From NCBI RefSeq assembly GCF_019711685.1, contig NZ_JAIGYQ010000010.1, forward strand, positions 1 to 64,000: DNA of 64,000 nt. The letters are read 5' to 3'. The notes beneath the pieces were generated by a model. It saw only the letters and a program-made list of their open reading frames with translations, did no database searches and was not told the origin of the DNA. Origin of the DNA: Helicobacter turcicus (GTDB lineage Bacteria > Campylobacterota > Campylobacteria > Campylobacterales > Helicobacteraceae). Positions 32,998 through 40,847 of this stretch are shown piece by piece; position 1 is the stretch's first letter, and every line of letters starts with the position of its first letter. The translations under genes and the position numbers were made by a program.

Positions 32998-33431
32998 AGA
33001 GTAAAATTAATAACGTTTCAACAAAGCCCCAAATGGGGCAAGGCTCAATAAGCCTTGACAACAATTACACAAAGAAGTATAATTGCGACTATGATGAAAC
33101 GAAAGGCTTTCATCTTAGCTCCTTTTGGGGCATAGATTACTTGCCACAGGGTGCTACCTGCGGCAAACACCCCATAAAATTATATCCCAAATTGCTTCTC
33201 ATCTCAATCTTTTTGTTATTTAACCAAGCTTTATCTAACCCCATAGATTCTATGCAAGATAAAATCACAAAGTTAGAATCCCTAAACACAAATCAAAACA
33301 ACACATTAAATAAACTTCAAAAAGTTTATACAAATACACTTACAGATAGAACAAACACCCTATTCTTGCTTAAACAATACAATGCACTTTTATTATTAGA
33401 ATCTAAAATTGGAGCATTAAATGGGAACTAG
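32994..33431 (+). CDS. Small secreted coiled-coil protein (family member 4) with in-frame palindromic element
   Basis: 145 residues from GTG. Codons about 10-64 are PE-1 copy D. The signal segment (LLLISIFLLFNQALS) follows at about 66-81 and the mature coiled coil at about 85-140 ends TLFLLKQYNALLLLESK, the same ending as the family members at 6237-7195. A TTG within the element (near 33139) lies where copy A has an ATG and would give a compact signal peptide. The stop lies 11 bp inside the next gene. Confidence 0.55.
   Translation: MKSKINNVSTKPQMGQGSISLDNNYTKKYNCDYDETKGFHLSSFWGIDYLPQGATCGKHPIKLYPKLLLISIFLLFNQALSNPIDSMQDKITKLESLNTNQNNTLNKLQKVYTNTLTDRTNTLFLLKQYNALLLLESKIGALNGN
33022..33188 (+). 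repeat. Palindromic element PE-1, copy D
   Basis: The first stem is GCCCC/GGGGC (33026-33039 region), which replaces TCCCT/AGGGA of copies A and B. The second pairs CAATTA with TAATTG, the third is GATGAAA/TTTCATC, and the last is GCCACAGG/CCTGCGGC. It ends AAATTATATCCC. It is translated in phase with the signal peptide. Confidence 0.8.
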
Positions 33432-34053
33432 TGCTTCACAACTCATTGCCTCTGCCTTTACCTTTGGGACTGCTGCTTTAGTCTTTGCGACTTTGCCCTT
33501 TTTGTTTGTCTTGTTGCGTGGAATCTTTAAGGCAAATAGCGGAAATAATGCACATTCTAGCTCTATTCTCTCTGTCTTTGCAATGGCTTTTTGTGTGCAT
33601 TTTATCTCTTGTATTGGCTTTATGACTTTAATAAAAGTCTTAGATGCGCTTAATGCAATTTATGAAAGCAATTATTTACAAAATAAAGTTTTTGGAATCT
33701 TTTGGGCTAGAAGTGAGAGTGAAATATTCTCTTTAAGTGGAGCTAGTGGAGGATTTGAAGATAAGGGATTGTATTTGCAACTGCATTTAGTGCAAATGGT
33801 GTGTGATTGGGTATTTTTGCTTATGTATTGGGCTGTGTTTGTTGTAGCTTGTGCTTATGGATTAAGAGAAGCGAGAAAAGATGTTATGCAGAGCAATACT
33901 ATGCAGATTTTTGTATGGGTGCTTGTGGCAAATGTTGTTGGAGCTTTTATCTTTTATCTATGGGCGAAAATCGCCTCTCTTGCACTCTTTATCCCAAATG
34001 GAGATATTATAAGCAAGATTATAGAGGGATATAAAATTATTATTGCATCTTAA
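33421..34053 (+). CDS. Polytopic VirB6-like membrane protein candidate
   Basis: 210 residues with five hydrophobic segments (about 8-32, 45-72, 120-145 as a pair, 158-180 and 185-200) and short loops. The protein lacks a classical signal peptide. TrbL/VirB6 proteins are often longer (about 300 residues) but share this all-membrane character. It is one of two candidates in the window for the VirB6 role (the other is 1490-3898). It overlaps the end of the coiled-coil gene before it. Confidence 0.45.
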   Translation: MGTSASQLIASAFTFGTAALVFATLPFLFVLLRGIFKANSGNNAHSSSILSVFAMAFCVHFISCIGFMTLIKVLDALNAIYESNYLQNKVFGIFWARSESEIFSLSGASGGFEDKGLYLQLHLVQMVCDWVFLLMYWAVFVVACAYGLREARKDVMQSNTMQIFVWVLVANVVGAFIFYLWAKIASLALFIPNGDIISKIIEGYKIIIAS

Positions 34054-34074
34054 ATAAGGAGGCAGAGGATTATT

Positions 34075-35040
34075 ATGTTTATTCTCACATTTTTTATCGT
34101 TGTTGCCTTTGTGCTATATCTTAATTCTCAAAACTTCTTTGACGCTCAAGAATTATTAGAGAATGCGACTTATATTGTTGGAATCTCTGCTGCTTTATGC
34201 TTTGCCTTTTTGTTTGTGGGAGACTTTGAAAATGAAGTAAATCCTTATTTTTTAAGCCTCATTCCATTGTATGCTTTATGCATTTATCTAATCAAATCCA
34301 AAACCAAGCAAAAGCCTCTAAACATAGAGGCAAATCAGCAAAGATATTTTAATGAAGTTAAAGCAAGTGATATTGTGCGATTCTATTCTGTGCGAAAAGA
34401 TATTAAGAATAATAGAGTAGAAGCCTTAGTTAATAAAGAAAGCAAAAAGCTAATCATCAATGGGCTTATTCGCCCTAGCTTTTTTATGGATTTAAAGCAT
34501 TTAGAACTAACCAAAATAGAATCCACAAATGAGTTAGAGAAGTCTAAAATCTTTAGTGTAATCTTTAAAAAGATTCAAGGATTTATTAAAGATTTAGAAG
34601 CAAGGGTGGATTATGAGAAAGTCTTAAAAGAAAATGGTAATTATGCAGAGTTTTTCTTAATGGACTTATGGGAGAGATACACTTATAAATTCAATATCTC
34701 TCTAGCAAATTTAGAGGTTTTAGCCACAAATAAAAAAGAGATTGAGCTACTAGGAGCATTAGATTTATTAAATCTAAATTGTGTGAAAAGAAAAGGCGCA
34801 GTGCTGTATTATAAATACATAGAGTTTAAGGATAGGATTAAGGACTTTGTGCCTTTAGAAGTAAATGCAGAATCTCAAAGCATAGACTCTAAAGACAATA
34901 AAAGCCCTAAAGCCTCCAAAGATTCCAAAAGCAAAGGCATAGATATTATCCCAAAAGAAGAGGGATTTGATGAAAAATACGCACTAGAGAATGATAGTGA
35001 TAGAACTGCTTATAAAGGAATGGAGGAAAAGAATGCATGA
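34075..35040 (+). CDS. Membrane protein with large cytoplasmic domain
   Basis: 321 residues. Three hydrophobic segments lie within the first 85 residues, followed by a soluble domain of about 180 residues (VRFYSVRKDIKNNRVEALVN, EFFLMDLWERYTYKF) and an Asp/Ser/Lys-rich tail. Not recognised. Its topology (membrane anchor plus cytoplasmic domain) would suit a partner of VirB4 or VirD4. The RBS GGAGG lies 13 bp before the ATG, a wide spacing. The next gene begins within its last codons. Confidence 0.5.
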   Translation: MFILTFFIVVAFVLYLNSQNFFDAQELLENATYIVGISAALCFAFLFVGDFENEVNPYFLSLIPLYALCIYLIKSKTKQKPLNIEANQQRYFNEVKASDIVRFYSVRKDIKNNRVEALVNKESKKLIINGLIRPSFFMDLKHLELTKIESTNELEKSKIFSVIFKKIQGFIKDLEARVDYEKVLKENGNYAEFFLMDLWERYTYKFNISLANLEVLATNKKEIELLGALDLLNLNCVKRKGAVLYYKYIEFKDRIKDFVPLEVNAESQSIDSKDNKSPKASKDSKSKGIDIIPKEEGFDEKYALENDSDRTAYKGMEEKNA

Positions 35041-35431
35041 GATAGAATTTGAAATTATAAGATATATGCTTCTTAGCTTTTTTATAAGCTTTTGTTATTT
35101 CACTCTTTTTTCTTATTATTTTTCTTATAAAATTTTAGAATTTAAGCAAAATACTATTAGGAATCTAATGCGGCTAGATGAAGAAAAAGAGAGATTAGCG
35201 GATTTAAGGCGGTATCAAAACTACTGCATTTTAGGTGTTGTTGGGCTTATCTCTTGGCTTTTTGTTGATAAATTACAAGATGAGATTTTAAGTATTTGTG
35301 CCGCCATTTTATTGGTATTCTTTATCTTTTCTGCTTGGTTTTTAAGCATAAAGATAAGTGAGAAATACGAAATCATAGGCAAACTTGATAGAAACGAGAG
35401 TAAAGATAGGGATAAGAAATGCAAAAGATGA
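35033..35431 (+). CDS. Small membrane protein whose 3' end is duplicated downstream
   Basis: About 132 residues from the ATG at 35033, overlapping the previous stop. Membrane segments at about 10-30 and at about 65-105 (two), and a basic end (KDRDKKCKR). The last 25 codons plus the start of the following gene (ATGCAAAAG) recur at 36523-36600, after the Fic gene. This is the trace expected if the Fic segment had been inserted at the 3' end of this gene. The stop overlaps the Fic start. Confidence 0.55.
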   Translation: MHEIEFEIIRYMLLSFFISFCYFTLFSYYFSYKILEFKQNTIRNLMRLDEEKERLADLRRYQNYCILGVVGLISWLFVDKLQDEILSICAAILLVFFIFSAWFLSIKISEKYEIIGKLDRNESKDRDKKCKR

Positions 35432-36192
35432 CATTAGAAGAAAATATTTTTTTAGCCAAACGCAATCTTGTAGATACGATATGGAAACAGGCTAATTTAG
35501 AGGGAGTGAGTGTAACTTTCCCTGAAACTCAAATGATAATAGATGGCTTTAGTGTTGCAAATAGAAGCATTGAGGATTTAACTATCATTTTAAATCTAAA
35601 AAGGGCGTGGCAGTTTTTATTTGATAGTATAAATGATGAAATCAATTTAAGTCTTATACAAGACTTTAATAGGCTTATAGGCAGGGATTTGGTTCATAAA
35701 TCAGGCTTTTTAAGAACTGCTGATGTAAGAATTGGAGGCACAGATTATAAGCCCAAATTACCCATTGAATACGAAGTAAAAGAAAGCATTGAAGTGATTT
35801 TACAAAAAGAGAACAAACAAGATGTAGCACTTGATTTAATGCTTTTTTTAATGCGAAGTCAGCTTTTCTTTGATGGTAATAAGCGAACAGCAATGCTAAT
35901 TGCTAATAAAATTTTAATTGAAAATGGACTTGGAATCCTAGCAGTAGCCCAAAAAAATATGAATGATTTTTTTACTAAGCTTATTTATTTTTATGAGAGC
36001 AACGATGCAAGAGACATAAAATTATTTTGCAAAAAAGAGTGCATTGAAACTATAAATTTTCCAAAAGACTTAACGCAAGAAAAGAATCTCACGCAAGATT
36101 CCAAGATGGAAAGAAATGCAGAATCTAAAAGAGATTCCGCCCAAAGCGCAGATTCTTTAAAAAAGCTAAATCAAAAAAGGAAACTCAAATGA
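35419..36192 (+). CDS. Fic-domain protein with degenerate active-site motif and basic C-terminal tail
   Basis: 257 residues. The Fic core spans about 60-190, with the motif QLFFDGNKRTAML at 148-160, corresponding to HPFxxGNxR. The catalytic His is replaced by Gln148 while Asp152, Gly153, Asn154 and Arg156 are kept. Fic enzymes normally transfer AMP or other phosphate groups onto proteins; loss of the His predicts weak or altered activity. The last 40 residues form a disordered extension (SKRDSAQSADSLKK) ending NQKRKLK, nearly identical to the end of the HipA protein at 39110 and the 54127 protein, so this tail is a shared module. Possible T4SS effector or antitoxin-like protein. Confidence 0.8.
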   Translation: MQKMTLEENIFLAKRNLVDTIWKQANLEGVSVTFPETQMIIDGFSVANRSIEDLTIILNLKRAWQFLFDSINDEINLSLIQDFNRLIGRDLVHKSGFLRTADVRIGGTDYKPKLPIEYEVKESIEVILQKENKQDVALDLMLFLMRSQLFFDGNKRTAMLIANKILIENGLGILAVAQKNMNDFFTKLIYFYESNDARDIKLFCKKECIETINFPKDLTQEKNLTQDSKMERNAESKRDSAQSADSLKKLNQKRKLK

Positions 36193-36233
36193 CTTTAGCT
36201 AAAATATTGCATTTTTCAAAAGAGGAATGCAAA

Positions 36234-36465
36234 ATGAAAATTGATAGGCTAAAAGAGGAAGTTGCGAATATTAGGAGAACGCAGAATATACTTATGGCTG
36301 CCTCAATAGGTGTTACAAGTTATTTATTTACAACTTTTCAAGCTGAACCTAAGGCTAATTTTATCCTTTATTTGTTTGGGCGTTTTAATATTTATGATGT
36401 ATGTATGGGAAGTAAAAATGGATTTAAAGTTAAAAGAACTTGAAAACACACCAAAGGATAATTAA
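36234..36465 (+). pseudogene. Frameshifted paralogue of the 30057 membrane protein
   Basis: The first 35 codons encode MKIDRLKEEVANIRRTQN and the first membrane helix, as in the intact gene at 30057. Around 36355-36365 (TAATTTTATCC) the homology moves to another frame (GVLIF..., then KMDLKLKELENTPKDN) and ends at 36465. A one-base shift in a T run explains this. The RBS hairpin TTGCATT/AATGCAA is present upstream, as at 30030. Either decayed or a sequencing error. Confidence 0.6.
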
Positions 36466-36756
36466 TGCAAATGTTTAGCAATATGACTTGGTTTGAAATT
36501 TTTATGTATTTTTACATTTCTAATAAGTGAGAAATACGAAATCATAGGCAAACTTAATAGAAATGAGAGTAAAGATAGGGATAAGAAATGCAAAAGATAA
36601 ACGCATTGCTAAAAGAGAATATTTTAAAAAATGACAACATAATATTTTACTAAAACAAAAAACTGCGATAAGGATAGAGCGTGAAGCTAAAATTGCTTGA
36701 AGTGTTAATGGTTTTGCTGTTTATTTGTAAGAAAATTAAGTTTGATTTTATACAAT
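36466..36756. other. Remnant region between the Fic gene block and the AbiE operon
   Basis: No intact gene. It holds a 21-codon fragment (36464-36529, MQMFSNMTWFEIF...) resembling the start of the 30294 gene, then the duplicated 3' end of the 35033 gene (36523-36600), then a short frame beginning MQKINALLKENIL that is like a gene start and soon stops (about 36588-36653). It reads as leftover DNA from insertion events. Confidence 0.45.
36523..36600 (+). repeat. Displaced copy of the 3' end of the 35033 gene
   Basis: About 78 bp matching 35353-35431 with few differences (for example AACTTAATAGAAATGAG against AACTTGATAGAAACGAG). The pair forms direct repeats around the Fic gene and the frameshifted small gene, a 1.1-kb unit. 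Confidence 0.75.
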
Positions 36757-36792
36757 CTACATATAATTAATAAAATTGTTAATTATATGTAG
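36757..36792. promoter_or_regulatory. Inverted-repeat operator of the AbiE operon
   Basis: Perfect 13-bp arms CTACATATAATTA (36757-36769) and TAATTATATGTAG (36780-36792) with a 10-bp spacer, directly upstream of the ribosome-binding site (GAGG) and ATG of the antitoxin gene. AbiEi antitoxins are known to bind inverted repeats and repress their own operon cooperatively; this arrangement fits that model. Confidence 0.75.
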
Positions 36793-36800
36793 AGGTAAAA

Positions 36801-37346
36801 ATGACACAAGGAGAAATTTTAAGAATGTTAGATTTTTTTGATAGTTTAGGCATTTGGGCTTTTAGATTAAATAATATTAGAATGTATTTTAAAGACGAAA
36901 ACGAAAAAAGTCTGCAAGTTGCCTTAAATCGCCATATTAAAAATGATATTATTCAAAAATGTTCTCGTGGTGTTTATATTAACAAAAGAGCTAAAAAGCC
37001 ATTGTTTTGTTTAGAGTCTTTAGCTGGAATCTTAAGGGATAATGCGACTTTTTATTTAAGTCTGGAATCGCTTTTGAGTGAATTGGGGCTTATTTCGCAA
37101 TTTCCTAATCGCCTTACTTTCATATCTCAAGGCAGAAGCGGAGTGTTTAATACGCCTTATGGAATTATAGAGTTTGTGCATTCTGCAATAGATGCTAAAG
37201 AATTTTTAAGAGATTGCTTTTTTGATGAAAAGAGAAAGATTTATATAGCTTCGCAAAATAGGGCTATAAAAGATATTTATAAACATAATAGAAGTATTGA
37301 TTTATACGAAGAACAGCTAAAAAAGGATAAAAATGGATTTGCTTGA
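36801..37346 (+). CDS. abiEi: AbiEi-type antitoxin/transcriptional regulator
   Basis: 181 residues. An N-terminal winged-helix-like region (ILRMLDFFDSLGIWAFRLNN, LQVALNRHIKNDIIQKCSRGVYIN) is followed by the C-terminal domain with YLSLESLLSELGLISQFPNR, the pattern of AbiEi antitoxins (typical text is 'YVSLESALSYHGLI'). Paired immediately with an AbiEii-like nucleotidyltransferase (14-bp overlap). In type IV TA systems AbiEi both represses the operon and counteracts the toxin without direct binding. A palindromic operator lies just upstream. Confidence 0.8.
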   Translation: MTQGEILRMLDFFDSLGIWAFRLNNIRMYFKDENEKSLQVALNRHIKNDIIQKCSRGVYINKRAKKPLFCLESLAGILRDNATFYLSLESLLSELGLISQFPNRLTFISQGRSGVFNTPYGIIEFVHSAIDAKEFLRDCFFDEKRKIYIASQNRAIKDIYKHNRSIDLYEEQLKKDKNGFA

Positions 37347-38217
37347 AATTGCCGCAAAATATGCAAATAACAATGCTTTACAATTTACCATAGCAAAAGA
37401 GATATTGCATTATGATATTTTAGAGACACTTTATGAAAATGAAATCGGAAAATTTCTAGTATTTCAAGGTGGCACTGCCCTAAGACTTTTTTACAACAAC
37501 AACAGATATAGCGAAGATTTAGATTTTGTGATAGATTGCGGATTTGAATTTAAATTATCCGATATGACATTTTTTAAAGAAAGATTCCAAAAAAGAATAG
37601 CTTTAAAATATGGATTAGAAATAGAATTTGATGAGCCAAAAGATGATGATAATATCGTAAAAAGATATAGTGTCAAAATCTTGCTTCCTATGCCAAATAG
37701 ACAAAAAACAAAGATAAATTTAGAAATAGCTCAAATTCCAAGTTATGATAATGATTTAAAAATAATTAACAATCAATATTCTAGCGAATTTAGCGTTAAT
37801 ACCCTCGTTAGAGTTGAAAGCAAAGAGGAAATTTTTGCCGATAAAATGATTGCTTTAGCTTGTAGAAAGTATTTAAAATTTAGAGATTTTTGGGATATAA
37901 AATTTTTAAACGATTCTAACACCCCTTTAAATATGGAGCTTATAAAGGCTAAAATTAAGGACTATAAAATAGAAAATTTTAGTCAAATGCTTGAAAATAA
38001 AATGAATCTTTTACGAGAGAATAATTTAGCAAATGATTTTGAAAATGAAATGAATAGATTTTTAGACCCCAAATTTTTTAACTTAACAAAGGATAATAAT
38101 TTTTTAAATGATATACTTAAAGCAGTATTATATAACAGCACAAAAGTCTTAGAAAACAAAGAAAACTTAGAATCGCAAAAGTATTATTCAACTAAACCCA
38201 AAAGAAAGCATAAATGA
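37333..38217 (+). CDS. abiEii: AbiEii-type nucleotidyltransferase toxin with basic C-terminal tail
   Basis: 294 residues. The nucleotidyltransferase core has FQGGTALRL at 44-52 and SEDLDF at 60-65 (metal-binding D62, D64), then the conserved second half with LVRVESKEEIFADKMIALACRKYLKFRDFWD around 155-190. AbiEii proteins (MenT, AbiEii) modify tRNA or other substrates with NTPs and block growth. Both metal Asp residues are present, so it should be active. Unusually, the C-terminus ends in a Lys/Arg/His tail (TKPKRKHK) like the cargo proteins. It overlaps the CtkA-like gene by ATGA, making a TA-kinase operon. Confidence 0.85.
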   Translation: MDLLEIAAKYANNNALQFTIAKEILHYDILETLYENEIGKFLVFQGGTALRLFYNNNRYSEDLDFVIDCGFEFKLSDMTFFKERFQKRIALKYGLEIEFDEPKDDDNIVKRYSVKILLPMPNRQKTKINLEIAQIPSYDNDLKIINNQYSSEFSVNTLVRVESKEEIFADKMIALACRKYLKFRDFWDIKFLNDSNTPLNMELIKAKIKDYKIENFSQMLENKMNLLRENNLANDFENEMNRFLDPKFFNLTKDNNFLNDILKAVLYNSTKVLENKENLESQKYYSTKPKRKHK

Positions 38218-39110
38218 AACAAGCTGATAATAAAATGATTGATTTTACACATTGCGCGATAGAACCAACTAAATTTTATGATGGGTTAAATGGCAATAAA
38301 TTAGCAATTTATTACGAAAATGAGCTTTATATGCTGAAATTCCCTAAAGAATCTCATAAAGAGGATAGCTATGCAAGTAGCACAATTAATGAATATATCG
38401 CTTCAAACATTTTCAAGATTCTAGGATTTAATACACAAGATACACTATTAGGAATATACAAAGAGGATGTAGTTGTTGCGTGTAAAGATTTTGAGGGCTT
38501 TGATAAAAGGCTTATTAATTTTGGGAAAGTTAAAAATTCTCCGCTTAATCATAGCACAAAAGGCTTTTTAGATACCGATTTTAATGATACACTAAAAATA
38601 ATAAACGCTCAAAATATCATAGATTCTAATGTATTAAAAAATTTCTATTTAGAAATGTTTATCGCAGATACTTTCATAGCAAATTTTGATAGGCACAATG
38701 GTAATTGGGGACTCTTAGCAGACAACAATAGAAATATTAGCATTGCACCAATTTATGATTGTGGCTCTAGTTTATATCCTAAACTTAGTGATGATGAGAT
38801 TGTGCATTATATGGAGCATAATGGTAGCTTTAATGATTTAATGCTAAATCAAACAACTTCAGCCATTACCCTTAATGGTAAAAAAATTAATCCTCAAATG
38901 TTTTTGAAAAACAATAAAGATTCGGATATGTTTAAGGCTTTGCAAAAAGTTCATAACAATATTGATATGACAAAAATCTTTGCTTTAATAGATGAAATAG
39001 AAATCATTAGCATTCTAAGGAAAAAATTTTATAAAAATGTATTGCAAGAGAGAAGCAGAATTTTAAAGAGAGTTGCGAATATTAGACGCACTCAAAACAA
39101 GGAACATTGA
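38214..39110 (+). CDS. ctkA: CtkA-like HipA-fold protein kinase
   Basis: 298 residues. Strong resemblance, from memory, to H. pylori CtkA (JHP0940): IDFTHCAIEP at the start, NGNKLAIYYENELYMLKFP, EYIASNI, VVACKDF, FIANFDRHNGNWGLL (catalytic D159, N164) and IAPIYDCGSSLYP (metal D182). CtkA is a secreted Ser/Thr kinase that enters human cells and promotes NF-kB signalling; it has the same fold as HipA. Here the last 15 residues (RVANIRRTQNKEH) match the N-terminal sequence of the small membrane protein gene at 30057/36234, so the original C-terminus seems to have been replaced by fusion. Likely effector or toxin; the host target is unknown. Confidence 0.85.
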   Translation: MKQADNKMIDFTHCAIEPTKFYDGLNGNKLAIYYENELYMLKFPKESHKEDSYASSTINEYIASNIFKILGFNTQDTLLGIYKEDVVVACKDFEGFDKRLINFGKVKNSPLNHSTKGFLDTDFNDTLKIINAQNIIDSNVLKNFYLEMFIADTFIANFDRHNGNWGLLADNNRNISIAPIYDCGSSLYPKLSDDEIVHYMEHNGSFNDLMLNQTTSAITLNGKKINPQMFLKNNKDSDMFKALQKVHNNIDMTKIFALIDEIEIISILRKKFYKNVLQERSRILKRVANIRRTQNKEH

Positions 39111-40486
39111 TGCAAGAAATTTATATTTTTAAACAAGGAATGCTTTATGGAAAATTGCAAAACAACGATTGTTACATATTAGAAAATAACGACTTTATTC
39201 CAAGCAAAGCCATTTTTTATGAGATTATTGATGTATTGCCCGAGGGCATTGATTTAAAAATTATGCTTAAAGCCTTTAATTGCAAGACTCCAATTCAGCT
39301 GTTACCATATTTAAGAAACTGCATAGGCGATTTTTCTTTTTCAAGCAATATTGATGATAATAATTTTCAAAAATTCATAAATTCCAATATAAATTTAGAG
39401 CAGAAATTTCCAAATATTTTAAACGCTTTTTTAAACATTAACCAACAAAATTTAAACCCAGAAAGTTTAATTTATAAACCAAATCAACGCCTATCCTTAA
39501 GTGGTTACCAACATAAACTTCAAGTTAGTATTATTGATAATGTGATTGAGGAAAATTATGCTGATTTTATTTTAAAACCTGCAAATGATGATTTTTACAA
39601 TTTGGCTATTAATGAGCATCTGAATGTAAATTTTATGAGCGAATTTGGTTTTGAAGTGCCACTAAATGCCATTGTGTATGATGAAATTTTAGGACAATAT
39701 CATTATCTTATTAAACGATTTGATAGAGACGAAATGTTTTTGCCTCAAATTTCGCTTAATGCCTTAATGCATAGCAAGGACAAGTATGAGGGGAGTATAG
39801 AAAAAATTTGTTCGTTTTTAAAAGACAAATTAAGCAATGCGCAAAAAAAGCTATTTTTGCAATACATTTATGCCAATGCTCTACTTTTTAATAATGATTT
39901 ACACAAAAAAAATATAAGTTTTGTGTTTGATAATGGCGAACTAAAGCTTAGTCCAGCTTATGATGTAATCAATATTTACGTTCTAAAAAAGCTTGATAAA
40001 ACCCAATGCGTTTTACATATTAATGGGAAATTAAATCGCATTCAAATAGGTGATTTCAGGCAATCAAGTCAGATTCTAGGGTTTGATTTTAATGCGCTAA
40101 AAGATTCATTGAACGAAACTTTGGAAACTTATTTAAATGTTTATCCAAAATATATTGAAAAACTAAGTGAGATTCCACATTTGTGTGGGCTTAAAAAACT
40201 TCAAAATACTTTTTTGCAAAGCTATGACAAAAATTTAAAATTAGCTAGAAAACAAAACATTCAGCCTAAAATTCAAAACTTTACTAGCAATTCTTTAGAG
40301 GATAGAATGCAAATCTTAGAATCCAATCAACAAAGCATTCAAAATATGCAGAGTTCAAAAGACTTAACGCAAGAAAAGAATCTCACGCAAGATTCTAAAA
40401 TAGAGAAAAATGCAGAATCTAAAAGAGATTCCGCCCAAAGCGCAGATTCTTTAAAAAAGCTAAATCAAAAAAGGAAGCACAAATGA
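39110..40486 (+). CDS. hipA: HipA-family kinase toxin with shared basic C-terminal tail
   Basis: About 458 residues from the ATG at 39110, overlapping the CtkA-like stop by one base; a TTG one codon upstream is in frame. The first 100 residues are the HipA N-terminal domain. Then come SLSGYQHKLQ (130-139, for SLAGAQDK), HYLIKRFDR, the catalytic NNDLHKKN (D263, N268) and LSPAYDVIN. All kinase residues are present. After about residue 390 there is a disordered extension that repeats the Fic tail (SKRDSAQSADSLKK, ending NQKRKHK). No HipB-like antitoxin gene adjoins it, so regulation is not that of classical hipBA. Probable toxin or T4SS effector. Confidence 0.88.
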   Translation: MQEIYIFKQGMLYGKLQNNDCYILENNDFIPSKAIFYEIIDVLPEGIDLKIMLKAFNCKTPIQLLPYLRNCIGDFSFSSNIDDNNFQKFINSNINLEQKFPNILNAFLNINQQNLNPESLIYKPNQRLSLSGYQHKLQVSIIDNVIEENYADFILKPANDDFYNLAINEHLNVNFMSEFGFEVPLNAIVYDEILGQYHYLIKRFDRDEMFLPQISLNALMHSKDKYEGSIEKICSFLKDKLSNAQKKLFLQYIYANALLFNNDLHKKNISFVFDNGELKLSPAYDVINIYVLKKLDKTQCVLHINGKLNRIQIGDFRQSSQILGFDFNALKDSLNETLETYLNVYPKYIEKLSEIPHLCGLKKLQNTFLQSYDKNLKLARKQNIQPKIQNFTSNSLEDRMQILESNQQSIQNMQSSKDLTQEKNLTQDSKIEKNAESKRDSAQSADSLKKLNQKRKHK

Positions 40487-40824
40487 AACAAATCTTACTT
40501 CTTAGCCTTTTAGCCCTTATGCTATTAAATAAATCTTTTGCTTGTGGAGGTTGTAGGGATTCTTACTTAGGAAGCAATTTAGCAAATACTAGCAAGGATT
40601 CTTATAATAATGGTGAATCTGAAATCTTTAAAGCAATACAATCCCTAAATGCAATCTTAGAAACACAAATCATAAAAGTTGAGCAAACCGCACTAAAAGA
40701 AAAAGAGATTCTGTTGCATTTACAAAAATATACGAATCTAAAAGAACAAAGCCTAAATTTCTATTTAAAATCACACATAGAACTTCAAGGCATTATAAAT
40801 AGCATTAAGGCTATAAGAGAATAG
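40483..40824 (+). CDS. Small secreted coiled-coil protein (family member 5)
   Basis: 113 residues, coupled to hipA by ATGA. Signal peptide (about 1-20, LLLSLLALMLLNKSFA) followed by CGGC, a thioredoxin-like CxxC spacing but without that fold, or possibly a lipoprotein Cys. The rest (about 40-110) is coiled coil. It belongs to the same architectural family as 6237, 6538, 6848 and 32994, with the Cys pair most like that of 6848. It lies between two HipA-type kinase genes. Confidence 0.6.
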   Translation: MKQILLLSLLALMLLNKSFACGGCRDSYLGSNLANTSKDSYNNGESEIFKAIQSLNAILETQIIKVEQTALKEKEILLHLQKYTNLKEQSLNFYLKSHIELQGIINSIKAIRE

Positions 40825-40847
40825 GACAGAATCACAAAAGGAAAAGA

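Noticed and set aside
36757-36792. Initially considered a rho-independent terminator
   Set aside because: There is no T-run after it, and it sits directly before the ribosome-binding site of the antitoxin gene, so an operator is more likely.
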